Positions 37,209 through 47,800 of a DNA stretch of 64,000 bases are shown piece after piece (position 1 is the first letter of the stretch; each line of letters opens with the position of its first letter). The notes beneath the pieces are model-generated. The model made no database searches and was not told the DNA's origin. It saw only the letters and a program-made list of their open reading frames with translations. The translations under genes were made by a program, and so were the position numbers. Origin of the DNA: Catalinimonas niigatensis (lineage in GTDB: Bacteria > Bacteroidota > Bacteroidia > Cytophagales > Cyclobacteriaceae); contig NZ_CP119422.1 of assembly GCF_030506285.1 (NCBI RefSeq), positions 744,001 to 808,000 on the forward strand, written 5' to 3'.

Positions 37209-37751
37209 TTACTCTACCTCTTCAATGATAAGATTGTGATTGGTATAAATACAAATGTCTGCTGCAATGTGGAGTGCATCGGTGACAATTTCTTTTGCAG
37301 ATAGTTGCGGTGCATGTTTTTTCATAGCCATCGCAGCGGATTGGGCAAACATGCTCCCTGAACCGATAGCCGCTATTCCATTGTCCGGCTCCAACACATC
37401 GCCATTGCCAGAAATGATCAGGATTTCATCCTGATCACAAACGATCATCATGGCTTCTAATCTGCGCAGATAACGATCTGTGCGCCAATCTTTGGCCAGT
37501 TCAATGGCAGCCCTTTTCATGTTTCCATGATAAGTGCCTAGCTTTTCATCAAAACGGCCTATCAAAGTAAAAGCATCAGCCGTTGAACCGGCAAAACCTG
37601 TAATGACTTTACCATCCTGAAGCTTTCTGATTTTTTTAACATTTCCTTTTGCTACTGTATTACCCATGGTAGCCTGACCGTCAGCGCCTATAGCTACTTT
37701 ACCGTTGTGGATGACCGCTAATACCGTAGTTGATTTTACTTTTGGCATCAT
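37209..37751 (-). CDS. hslV: HslV, proteasome-like threonine protease
   Basis: Catalytic subunit of the HslUV (ClpQY) protease. The 180 residues have the family core: [36 protein letters not shown], and DAIxxxG-like [11 protein letters not shown]. The catalytic threonine is the first T in TTVLAV, about residue 8-9, so a short propeptide (MMPKVKS) must be removed rather than just the Met. Two ATGs are adjacent (37751 and 37748). hslU is not in this window and hence not in the usual hslVU arrangement here. Confidence 0.93.
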   Translation of the reverse strand: MMPKVKSTTVLAVIHNGKVAIGADGQATMGNTVAKGNVKKIRKLQDGKVITGFAGSTADAFTLIGRFDEKLGTYHGNMKRAAIELAKDWRTDRYLRRLEAMMIVCDQDEILIISGNGDVLEPDNGIAAIGSGSMFAQSAAMAMKKHAPQLSAKEIVTDALHIAADICIYTNHNLIIEEVE

Positions 37752-37775
37752 AAAAAATAGTAATTAAATAATAAA

Positions 37776-37807
37776 AAAAGCCATGCAAGGGTTTGCAAAG
37801 CCTTTCT
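37776..37807 (-). terminator. Weak terminator of the E2 gene
   Basis: On the minus strand an imperfect hairpin built on TGCAA/TTGCA (37784-37797) with mismatched flanking pairs is followed by a T7 tract (37779-37773). It lies directly after the acetyltransferase stop. Confidence 0.35.
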
Positions 37808-37819
37808 AGTCGTATCAAT

Positions 37820-39523
37820 TTATATCAGAATCCGAATCGGATCTTCCATATAAGATTTAAAAGTTTGTAGGAAAGCTGCGCCCAAAGCACCATCTACGGC
37901 ACGGTGATCACAGGAAAGGGTGACTTTCATTACGTTTCCAGGTACAATCTGACCATCTTTCACCACCGGGGTTTCTTTGATCCCTCCTACTGCCATAATA
38001 CAGGCATCGGGTGGATTGATGATGGCTGTGAACTCCTCAATACCAAACATCCCCAGGTTAGAAATAGTAAAGGTACTTCCTTCCCAATCCTTAGGTTGTA
38101 GCTGCTTATTCTTGGCTTTACCCGCCAGTTCTTTCACTTCAACAGAAATATGGGAAAGGGTTTTATTATCGGCAAAACGGATTACCGGCACCAGCAAACC
38201 TTCGTCTACTGCTACCGCTATCCCTATATGGATATGCTGATTGAAGCGCATTTTATCACCTCTCCAGGAGACATTCACTTTAGGATGCTGGCGCAATGCC
38301 GCTGCTGCTGCTTTTACGACTATATCATTGAATGAAATCTTGACGGGGGCAATCTGGTTCATACTTTCACGTGCAGCAATCGCCTTCTCCATGTTAATCT
38401 CCATGGTCAGATAAAAATGCGGAGCCGTAAACTTACTCTCTGCAAGGCGGCGGGCAATGGTCTTACGCATTTGAGATACATTGACCTCTTCATAGCGTTC
38501 TTCTCCTACCACTTCAGGCAGTTTCACTGGAGCAGCTTGTTTTGCGGTGTCTTTCTGAGTGGCAGCCGGTTGTTCTACAGGTTGAGCAGATGGTTTATAA
38601 CTCTCAATATCTTTTTTGACAATCCTTCCATTTTCACCGGAACCAGGTATTTTGGCAATATCAAAACCCTTGTCTTCTGCCATTTTACGGGCAAGAGGCG
38701 AAGCTTTGATGCGTCCGCCATCGCTGCTGGAAGAACTTGCTGTTTCCGCGTGGGTTGGGGTATAAGCAGGTGCGTCTTTGCTTGCAGTCTGACTATCCGC
38801 AGAAGCTTTATCCTGACCGTTTGCTGAACTGCTTTCACTTTTGCTTTCCTGGGCTTCTGCTCCGCTTTTCTTGGATTTCCTGGCTTTGAGTAGTTTTTCG
38901 TAATCCGCCCCTTCTTCACCAATGACAGCAATTACGCCATCAATCTCTACCGAACCACCTTCTTCAACCCCTACATACAATAAAGTACCATCCTCATAAG
39001 ATTCCAGTTCCATAGTGGCCTTATCAGTTTCTACTTCAGCAAGTATATCACCTGACTCCACTTTATCACCTACCTTTTTTAGCCAAGATGCGATCACACC
39101 TTCCGTCATGGTATCGCTCATCTTCGGCATAGTGACTACCGTCGCCTTGACATCAGAAGCATCTACTAATTCACTTTCTTTATTTTCTTTCTTATCCTCA
39201 GTTTGCTCTGATTTCTCCTCCTCTTTATCTTTTGAAGGTGAATCGCCATTTTCAATTTGCTTTAAGAGACTGTCAATATCTTCACCTTCCTCCCCTATAA
39301 TCGCAATAACTCCATCTACCGGAACAGCTTCATTCTCTTTGACACCTATATATAGCAATGTACCATCCTCAAAAGATTCCAGTTCCATTGTAGCTTTATC
39401 TGTTTCTACTTCAGCGAGAATGTCACCTGACTCGACTTTATCGCCTACTTTTTTCTGCCAGGATGCGATCACACCTTCTTCCATGGTATCGCTCATCTTG
39501 GGCATTCTTATTACTTCTGCCAT
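37820..39523 (-). CDS. Dihydrolipoamide acetyltransferase (pyruvate dehydrogenase E2)
   Basis: The E2 core of the 2-oxoacid dehydrogenase complex; it moves the acetyl group from lipoamide to CoA. The ATG at 39523 (MAEVIRMPKMSDTMEEG) starts at the first lipoyl domain; the earlier frame adds 19 unlikely residues. Two lipoyl domains in tandem carry the lipoylated Lys in ETDKATMELES (about 40 and 190), joined by Ala/Ser/Glu-rich linkers. A peripheral-subunit-binding domain (ASPLARKMAEDKGFDIAKIPGSG) and the catalytic domain with DHRAVDGA near residue 535 follow, 567 residues in all. The lipoyl motif and MPKMSD start fit pyruvate-type E2 (aceF/pdhC). E1 is not adjacent. Confidence 0.94.
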   Translation of the reverse strand: MAEVIRMPKMSDTMEEGVIASWQKKVGDKVESGDILAEVETDKATMELESFEDGTLLYIGVKENEAVPVDGVIAIIGEEGEDIDSLLKQIENGDSPSKDKEEEKSEQTEDKKENKESELVDASDVKATVVTMPKMSDTMTEGVIASWLKKVGDKVESGDILAEVETDKATMELESYEDGTLLYVGVEEGGSVEIDGVIAVIGEEGADYEKLLKARKSKKSGAEAQESKSESSSANGQDKASADSQTASKDAPAYTPTHAETASSSSSDGGRIKASPLARKMAEDKGFDIAKIPGSGENGRIVKKDIESYKPSAQPVEQPAATQKDTAKQAAPVKLPEVVGEERYEEVNVSQMRKTIARRLAESKFTAPHFYLTMEINMEKAIAARESMNQIAPVKISFNDIVVKAAAAALRQHPKVNVSWRGDKMRFNQHIHIGIAVAVDEGLLVPVIRFADNKTLSHISVEVKELAGKAKNKQLQPKDWEGSTFTISNLGMFGIEEFTAIINPPDACIMAVGGIKETPVVKDGQIVPGNVMKVTLSCDHRAVDGALGAAFLQTFKSYMEDPIRILI

Positions 39524-39714
39524 AGATTTAGTTAGGAATAATTGTTTGCCTAAAATAATTTCATTTAAAGCACGCTGCAATATGCAAAAAACAAAGCCAA
39601 ATTACAGATGATAATATATTATATCAATGGAAGGCGACGAATTTGTTTGAAGAGTGGCTTTTTTTGAGAATATCATAAGTTCTCAAGAAGCGACTAGACT
39701 ACTTGTTATATTCA

Positions 39715-41661
39715 TTATTCATTCAATATTATAATTTGAGTGGTAAATTCTGAGGTGCTTCTTATTTTACATTTACAATAAATCACAGAAGTAGGCTCTT
39801 TAATTTGAAAAGAGGGTGAATACCATCCTAGGATAGGCTTGGTACTTCCTTTGATCACTTCACAAGTCAAAGCCTCCGGCAAATAAAGCTCAACTTTTCT
39901 TGCTTTGGGATGCATTAATAAAAAGTGATGACTATTTAACTGTTCTACTGAGACTGACGGATGTAAATGCAGAGGCATCTCTATTTGGTGTTGATTACTC
40001 CTTTTTAATAATAATTCATCAGTTACTATCAACTGATCCATCTCTTTATCAAACTGAAGTTTTCTGTGATGCATTACTCCTAGTTTTTTATATCCATTGT
40101 GACTGGCATAAATCATATCCTGATTGGAGGTTTTCTCCTGTCCTAATAGTTTTGTTTGAAAATGATTAAGCCACATGGTGGGGCCGGCACTCATAGCCTG
40201 ATCTGTTTCGTCCACACGGATGGTATTATGGGCTAAAGCACCTAAAAAATACTTACGCCACTCCGCTTCGGTATGGTAAGTATATGTTCCGGAATCTATA
40301 ATGATAGGATAGCCATCTATATGCAGTATAAAGGATAATGCATCGGAATGGCCGTGGGCAGCAATAGATAAAAAACCTAGTGGCGCAGCATCAAAATGGA
40401 TAAAGACTTCTTTATTTTCCTCTCTGTTTTGTTTCCTGAGAATAAAATGTCCTTCCGACAGGTAAAATTTAGAAGTATTATTTTCATTGCTTGTCTCAAT
40501 TTGATCATACTTGCTTTTTCCTTCCTCGCCAAATAGTATGGCATTCTTGGTATCAAAGCCATTATCCTGCTGTTTCCATTGAGCATTTTTAAAGAGGATA
40601 ACACCTGAAGTCAGGATTGATTTGAAATTATCAGCGTGAAGATCAGTATTTAAAATTACTACTTTTCCATCATCTTCATCTCCATAATAAACAATATTGC
40701 CCTTCAGATCCATCATTTGGAAAATATAGTCGCAGATATTTTCCAGTTGGTCACGATAGCTAACGGAAAAATGATGCCCGCTATGCTGCCCGACCACATA
40801 GGGAATCAGGAAAAAGTCAGTGATAAACTGAATATATTCGGCTGCTTCTTCCTTATTTACTCCCTGCTTTGAGTGTTGCAGTATAATCTCCTGCTCTAAA
40901 CCTTCTTGTGCATGTACTCTCCAGTGGTCAGACTCCTCAAAATGCCAGAAGCAGGATGCTATAAAGAGTCCGGCATGCTCACTGATCAGATGATTATTGG
41001 CAGAAGAATACTTGGAAGGATTCTGAAAACTGTACTGCATATGCAGATAAATACAAGGCAGCCATTTTTTTTCTACAAAACTTTTGAAGTCAGCTCTACT
41101 TTCCATCAACTGATTAACATCCAATAGTTCCCAGCAGAAAAACCAAACAATCAGCCTTATATTCACTTCAATATTGCTGTACCAGTTTACTCCCTGAAGG
41201 TAAGGGTTAGCATCTATCCAGGAAGTCATGATTTCCTGAAATTGTTCCAGATATTTTTCTTCTTTATTCTGCCGGTATTGCAAAGCAATCAAGGTAAGAA
41301 ACTGCATCCGGTTTACTTCCCACACATGCTTGGCACTTCCAAACTCTTCTGTACGAATATTAATGTCTTTGGAAAAAGACATGGGAAATCTTTTACCAGA
41401 GGAAATGTCCAAATGCCAATCTATGGGCTGGTCATACTGAAAATGCTGCCCAAAAATATCTATGTATTGCTCTGCAACTTCAGCTTTTACTTCAGAGTGC
41501 GGAAGAATTCTGGGAACTGGCTGAATAAGCTTAACCTCCGGAGGATAAAAGTCCACGAGATTTTTCTTTTCTTTTCTCTTTTGTAAGAACTGTTGAGCAC
41601 GAAACCCAATTTCAGGAAGAGACATGGTACGCAGTCGGTAATAATACCAGGAAAGAGACAT
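39715..41661 (-). CDS. Heparinase II/III family protein
   Basis: A 648-residue protein with the alginate-lyase/heparinase II-III layout: an alpha/alpha-toroid N-terminal part (about 50-330, with NWYSNIEVNIRLI and NNHLISEHAGLF) and a beta-sandwich heparinase domain with AAHGHSDALSFILHIDGYP and IIDSGTYTYHTEAEWRKYF. No signal peptide is visible, which is unusual for a lyase acting outside. In Bacteroidota such signal-less members lie in exopolysaccharide loci, where they are thought to trim or remodel the polymer. The CapK-type ligase gene upstream supports this. Substrate unknown. Confidence 0.87.
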   Translation of the reverse strand: MSLSWYYYRLRTMSLPEIGFRAQQFLQKRKEKKNLVDFYPPEVKLIQPVPRILPHSEVKAEVAEQYIDIFGQHFQYDQPIDWHLDISSGKRFPMSFSKDINIRTEEFGSAKHVWEVNRMQFLTLIALQYRQNKEEKYLEQFQEIMTSWIDANPYLQGVNWYSNIEVNIRLIVWFFCWELLDVNQLMESRADFKSFVEKKWLPCIYLHMQYSFQNPSKYSSANNHLISEHAGLFIASCFWHFEESDHWRVHAQEGLEQEIILQHSKQGVNKEEAAEYIQFITDFFLIPYVVGQHSGHHFSVSYRDQLENICDYIFQMMDLKGNIVYYGDEDDGKVVILNTDLHADNFKSILTSGVILFKNAQWKQQDNGFDTKNAILFGEEGKSKYDQIETSNENNTSKFYLSEGHFILRKQNREENKEVFIHFDAAPLGFLSIAAHGHSDALSFILHIDGYPIIIDSGTYTYHTEAEWRKYFLGALAHNTIRVDETDQAMSAGPTMWLNHFQTKLLGQEKTSNQDMIYASHNGYKKLGVMHHRKLQFDKEMDQLIVTDELLLKRSNQHQIEMPLHLHPSVSVEQLNSHHFLLMHPKARKVELYLPEALTCEVIKGSTKPILGWYSPSFQIKEPTSVIYCKCKIRSTSEFTTQIIILNE

Positions 41662-41932
41662 GAGGAATTTTATTGATTTGAAATTTCTGCAAAATAGAAA
41701 TTTTTTGTTATCAAAAAGCCAGTAGCCTCTATAACATACTGATTATTTTTTGACTGTTTTCTGATACGAATAGTCAAAATTGGAAGTAGAAAAAATTGAT
41801 AAATAATTAGCAAACGGTAAATCAGCGGAATATAGTTCACTTTACATTATAAGGGCTACACTGGTCTGATTTATCAAAAAGAAGAGGCAGAAGGGTTAGT
41901 ATTTTATTTCTGATAGGTTTTACCAAAGAAGA

Positions 41933-43237
41933 TTAGCTGTCTTTTTCTTCTGTTTGAAAAGTCTTTTCGGTTTTTCTATTATAAAAATTATTCACAATCA
42001 ATTTATACTTACCTGCTTTTGTCCTGATAATTTCTGATTCACTGACTTTATTTACACTGAACGGAACTTCACCTACTTTACTGCTTATTTTCTTTACTAA
42101 GAGTTCTTCATCCTGCTGATTATACCCCTGAGAAGGAACAACATTCACTACAAAAAAAGAGGGATCATTCTGGACAAATTGAGTATACTTGATATGATTA
42201 ACGCCTTTCAGCGTACCACTCATGCGGCCTATCTTAGTACCATCAGAGAAAACGAGAAAGTCATCTTTACGGCCTTGTATGCTAATAATTTTTTGATTCT
42301 GAGATATAGATGAATCGTCTATCTGTACTACGTCTTCAACTTCGTATCTAATCAAAGGAAAAATACTGTTTAAAAAACTTGTCGTATAGATATGATCCGG
42401 AAAGTATTCATTAAAAGAATAAAGAGGGGCTTCTATATAAGTTTCATCACTTAATTGTTCTAAGGCAATACTACGCTCTGCATTACCATACCAATCTACT
42501 ATTTTTGCACCTAATACTTTTTTTACTTTTTCTCTCTGAAAGTCATAAACCGTTTCAGAAGAAGTAAAAACATAAGGAATATCTAACTTATAATTTCTGG
42601 TCTCAAGTAAATTACACAAAGCCTCAATCGAACTAGGATAACTAAAGATTGCATTAGGTTTAAAGCGTGCAATTCTCTTAAAGTACCATTCTGTGTTTTC
42701 TTCACGAAGTTGATAACTGGATAAATATAATGTACAAGTAAATGGATCATAACCCTCTAAAGTATTCGCATCCAGATCTCCTCTAAGTGAAATTGATTTC
42801 ATCTTAGGTTGGTGTCCAGTAAGAAAACGGTGCGCCCAGAGGTAAGCATTTTCTTCTAAAATAGCGCCTGGATTTCTGTATACCACTAAAGGTGTTCCAG
42901 AAGTTCCGCTAGTATATCCTTTTAATTTTGTAAATGAATCTCTGGTGAGTATGTCTTTACTACGCTTTCTCACCTGCTCTTTATTGATGGATGGCAGCAA
43001 AGTGATGTCCTGTAAAGACTTGATACTATTGATATTGACTCCATGCTGATTATAAAGATCTCTATAAAACAGAGAATTCTGGTATGCATGTTTTACCGTA
43101 TTCACGAATTTTTTATTTTTTTCATTTTCTATGCGCTCAGATGCCCACTCGTGGTAATCTAATATTTTTTCCAGTTTTTTCTTGAAAAAATAATTGTGCC
43201 TGGAAAGGTAATTATATAGAAAATGAATTTTTTTCAT
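41933..43237 (-). CDS. CapK/PaaK-family adenylate-forming ligase
   Basis: A 434-residue enzyme of the phenylacetate-CoA ligase/CapK group. The AMP-binding signature is YTSGTSGTPLVVYRN and a YGNAERSIALEQ segment lies in the core. CapK-type members occur in capsular and exopolysaccharide clusters and may activate an acid for transfer to sugar. The C-terminal domain (about 330-434) is short. It is followed by a heparinase-family gene (271-bp gap) on the same strand. The upstream side is a long AT-rich gap, and codon use looks more AT-biased than in the housekeeping genes. Confidence 0.85.
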   Translation of the reverse strand: MKKIHFLYNYLSRHNYFFKKKLEKILDYHEWASERIENEKNKKFVNTVKHAYQNSLFYRDLYNQHGVNINSIKSLQDITLLPSINKEQVRKRSKDILTRDSFTKLKGYTSGTSGTPLVVYRNPGAILEENAYLWAHRFLTGHQPKMKSISLRGDLDANTLEGYDPFTCTLYLSSYQLREENTEWYFKRIARFKPNAIFSYPSSIEALCNLLETRNYKLDIPYVFTSSETVYDFQREKVKKVLGAKIVDWYGNAERSIALEQLSDETYIEAPLYSFNEYFPDHIYTTSFLNSIFPLIRYEVEDVVQIDDSSISQNQKIISIQGRKDDFLVFSDGTKIGRMSGTLKGVNHIKYTQFVQNDPSFFVVNVVPSQGYNQQDEELLVKKISSKVGEVPFSVNKVSESEIIRTKAGKYKLIVNNFYNRKTEKTFQTEEKDS

Positions 43238-44853
43238 GCTCTAATATCAAAATACAATTGACAAGAATGTCTCTCTAAACGATACTGTATATTATTATGA
43301 ATAGGCTATTGAATATTTTGTTCACTGAGTGGATAAGGGAAATAATTGTATCCACCAACCTAACTTTATGTTTCATCAAAGATTAGCTATTTATTTTAAA
43401 AAAAATCAACATCATTTATAACTAGTTGATCCTCAAGTCTATTCTTTTTCAAGATATATAAATAACATTATATACTCTTTACTTTTGAAAAGAATGAATC
43501 GAGGAAAGTTACTGATTTCTAGCATATCAAAGTTATAAATCAATAGCTTTCTAAGAAAAATACTATTTTCTTGATTAAGTGTTTTACTAAAGAGTTTTAA
43601 ATATAGAGTTTATTAAAAAGAAATTATAGTCATATGCTTAATATGACATTTTATTTTAAAAAAATAACTATTTAAAGTTATAAAATGTTTTCTTTTTAAA
43701 ATTTAACTATGCTTTCTTGTTTGAACTATTATTATCAAGTACTAAAATACTAGATTTCAATCTTTACTGAAAAAATTATCAAGTGATTGATATCAAAAAA
43801 AGCAACAAAATTTAATTATCGTTTTAGCTTCTAAGTTACGAACTCTTTATTATTATCAGATTTCAGTTGCTTCAATATTTTCAGACCCTACCTCAACTTA
43901 AGAATGAAAATCTTATTTTCTTTTGATTGTATTCTATCAAAAAAAAGAATTATAGAATTATGAATGGTTAAGGTGCGATAGTAACCTCTATTTTTTTCTT
44001 TGGTGTAAAATGATAAATAATCAAGTGAAAAGATTTGCATTTACATTTCTAAAAGCAAGGAAATACTGAGTATGTACTTGCCTAAATGCAAATAACTATT
44101 TACTTTTTGTCATTTTGCAATACCCGAAGCAGGGTGTCGTAGAATTCTATTGACCAAGATGATTCTGATTTATTTATGAGATTTTAATAAAAATACATTG
44201 CATTACCTTCCATATGAAGCATTCCATTTCATTAATGCGTATCAAAGATTTCGGCCTGGAGGGCTTTACCAGGTAGTTCTCTATAAAAGAATTAGCTGAT
44301 TTTCTTGAGTGTTATTACGAAATGCCCATATGGAGAAGTAAAATACTCCTCAAGTGATTTATTTACAGTCATACCCTTGCAAGCTGGATAATCTGACAGC
44401 TTATTTTTTCTCTCACTCTTATCGGCTGTTGTAAAAAAATTGGAATACTGTCTATTCTATACTTCCATAATCAGCATATCGCTATTTCTCGATAAACCCA
44501 GAGAGTAGTAAGGTACTCTATTTCTGAATATTAAGAGAAGACATAAAAAATTTCTCTTCAAATTAAAAAAGTGTGAGCCAACGATTAAAGCAATCCATAC
44601 ATAACAATAATATGATAAAAATTGAATCATATTGAGATAAAGCAAAAATAAATGATGTAATGCATTTTCAAATTGATAAGTAACTACAAATTTGTTAAAA
44701 TTTATAGATAAACCTACCTATCTACCTCCATAAATATTTTCATCAGCCCGTATTTGTTACATTCCTTAGGTTTCCAGTGCTATATAAGAAAAATATAATT
44801 TTAAAGTATCGGTTTTTGATTGACATGCCTGTAAAAGTTAAATATAAACAGGC
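43238..44853. other. AT-rich gene-less interval of 1.6 kb
   Basis: No reading frame above 62 codons and no family match. The sequence is strongly AT-rich by eye compared with both flanks. It could be a decayed region, a long regulatory leader for the surface protein, or a recombination site between polysaccharide and surface genes. A short stretch at 44225-44302 reads through without stops (HFINAYQRFRPGGLYQ), but too briefly to call. Confidence 0.6.
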
Positions 44854-47800
44854 ATGGATATGAGAAGAGAATTTACGAAGAGCAAAAGGTTTGATAAAGC
44901 TTTTATCCTAGAAAGGATAGTGTATATCTATTATAGTTGCATTTCATATCAAAAAAACACAAATAATCTCAAAAAACTTTATAGTTTACTTATATTGATA
45001 TTATCTTTTTTCTTAATATCAAATCTACCTTCTTATGGGTATAATTATAATTACAAAAAGAATGAAGAAATGAGAATAATGCATAAAGATGCAAATTCAA
45101 GTTTAGTAATTCTTAATGTTTCTTCCCAAACTTATAACATTCCCTTAGTCAATGGGGAATATCAGATTCAATTTATTTTTCTTAATCAACTGAACAGTAC
45201 GCAATCTACTGCAAACATCTCAGTGGAAGGGAAAGTCCTTGTACAAGGGCTTGGAAGTTATATTATAGATAAAAAGGCACCTTCTTTTAGTATTACAAAG
45301 AGTGTGGAGGTTAAAGATGGTGGCCTCACGATTGCTTATTCTTCTTCTCTTGAAAATGTTCAGCAAGCTGTATTTCTTAAATATGGAAAAGGCGACTATT
45401 CTTCTGAGCCTTCTCCAATGCCAAATCAACAACCTGTGGTCAGCCTGAGTATGCAGCAGACTGAGTACGAATTAGGAAAAGAAATGATCCTTAGTGCCTC
45501 AGCCAAAGATGTAGATGGAAAAGTGGATAGGGTTTTATTTTATGCTAATAGAAACAAAATAGGGGAAATAGCTACCCTTGGAAAAGAGACAATGACCTTT
45601 TCCTGGAAACCAAGTAGTTCAGGAGAGTATCTCTTATATGCTAAAGCAATAGACAATGAAGGCGCTGAAAGCATAAGTGAGGAAGTCAAAGTTTTAGTCA
45701 GTTCGCCTACTCCATCACCTTCACCAGAGCCTGAACCTTCTCCCTCCCCTACTCCTACAGGCAGTGTCATAGAGATCATAGCAGCAGGTAATATGGGAGA
45801 TGAAATTATGGGACTCAGCATCGGCAGCCAGCAGGCCACCCAGTGGACAGTGGGCAGCGGGGCTAAGGATGGACAGTTCCATAGCTTTGTCTATGAGCAT
45901 GACCAGATTATCTCTGATGTCTCTTCCCTGCAAATCCATTTCAAAGGTGGACATAGTGGGGCCAGTGACCTCAGAGTAGATAAGCTTATCCTGGATGGGA
46001 ATGTCTTTGAAACCGAAGCTAACGATACTTACAGCACCGGTACCTGGGAGAGCGGTAACACCATTCTGCCCGGATACAAGCAAAGTGAATGGCTCCATGC
46101 CTTGGGGTACTTCCAGTACAAACTCGGGGCTCATCCCGCACCAGTACCCAACCAGCTTCCTGTGGTCAGCCTGGTACTTGATCAACTCCAATACGAAGAA
46201 GGACAACCCATCCTGTTGAAAGCAGTCGCCAGCGATGAGGATGGAACAGTAACTCAACTGGACTTCCTGGTCAATGGTAACAAAGTACATACGCTTGCCC
46301 CTGTTCAGGATACTGTGAGCTTTGTCTGGCAGCAGGCAACAGCAGGAACTTACATCATCCAGGCCGTTGCCACTGACAACGAGGGAGAAGAAGCAAGCGC
46401 TGATGCAGTGGAAGTCATTGTTGAGCTTCCTCAACCCAAAGGCAGTGTCATAGAGATCATAGCAGCAGGTAATATGGGAGATGAAATTATGGGACTCAGC
46501 ATCGGCAGCCAGCAGGCCACCCAGTGGACAGTGGGCAGCGGGGCTAAGGATGGACAGTTCCATAGCTTTGTCTATGAGCATGACCAGATTATCTCTGATG
46601 TCTCTTCCCTGCAAATCCATTTCAAAGGTGGACATAGTGGGGCTAGTGACCTCAGGGTAGATAAGCTTATCCTGGATGGGAAGGTCTTTGAAACCGAAGC
46701 TAACGATACTTACAGCACCGGTACCTGGGAGAGCGGTAACACCATTCTGCCCGGATACAAGCAAAGTGAATGGCTCCATGCCTTGGGGTACTTCCAGTAC
46801 AAACTCGGGGCTCATCCCGCACCAGTACCCAACCAGCTTCCTGTGGTCAGCCTGGTACTTGATCAACTCCAATACGAAGAAGGACAACCCATCCTGTTGA
46901 AAGCAGTCGCCAGCGATGAGGATGGAACAGTAACTCAACTGGACTTCCTGGTCAATGGTAACAAAGTACATACGCTTGCCCCTGTTCAGGATACTGTGAG
47001 CTTTGTCTGGCAGCAGGCAACAGCAGGAACTTACATCATCCAGGCCGTTGCCACTGACAACGAGGGAGAAGAAGCAAGCGCTGATGCAGTGGAAGTCATT
47101 GTTGAGCTTCCTCAACCCAAAGGCAGTGTCATAGAGATCATAGCAGCAGGTAATATGGGAGATGAAATTATGGGACTCAGCATCGGCAGCCAGCAGGCCA
47201 CCCAGTGGACAGTGGGCAGCGGGGCTAAGGATGGACAGTTCCATAGCTTTGTCTATGAGCATGACCAGATTATCTCTGATGTCTCTTCCCTGCAAATCCA
47301 TTTCAAAGGTGGACATAGTGGGGCCAGTGACCTCAGAGTAGATAAGCTTATCCTGGATGGGAATGTCTTTGAAACCGAAGCTAACGATACTTACAGCACC
47401 GGTACCTGGGAGAGCGGTAACACCATTCTGCCCGGATACAAGCAAAGTGAATGGCTCCATGCCTTGGGGTACTTCCAGTACAAACTCGGGGCTCATCCCG
47501 CACCAGTACCCAACCAGCTTCCTGTGGTCAGCCTGGTACTTGATCAACTCCAATACGAAGAAGGACAACCCATCCTGTTGAAAGCAGTCGCCAGCGATGA
47601 GGATGGAACAGTAACTCAACTGGACTTCCTGGTCAATGGTAACAAAGTACATACGCTTGCCCCTGTTCAGGATACTGTGAGCTTTGTCTGGCAGCAGGCA
47701 ACAGCAGGAACTTACATCATCCAGGCCGTTGCCACTGACAACGAGGGAGAAGAAGCAAGCGCTGATGCAGTGGAAGTCATTGTTGAGCTTCCTCAACCCA

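Noticed and set aside
38575-38931. 118-codon frame within the acetyltransferase gene
   Set aside because: It overlaps the low-complexity Ala/Ser/Lys linker of the E2 gene in another frame and is a shadow.
44225-44302. Stop-free stretch HFINAYQRFRPGGLYQ as a gene remnant
   Set aside because: Only 25 codons with no family match; cannot be separated from chance.
44457-44645. A 62-codon minus-strand frame in the AT-rich gap
   Set aside because: No ribosome site, no neighbour in an operon and low-complexity hydrophobic sequence typical of chance in AT-rich DNA.
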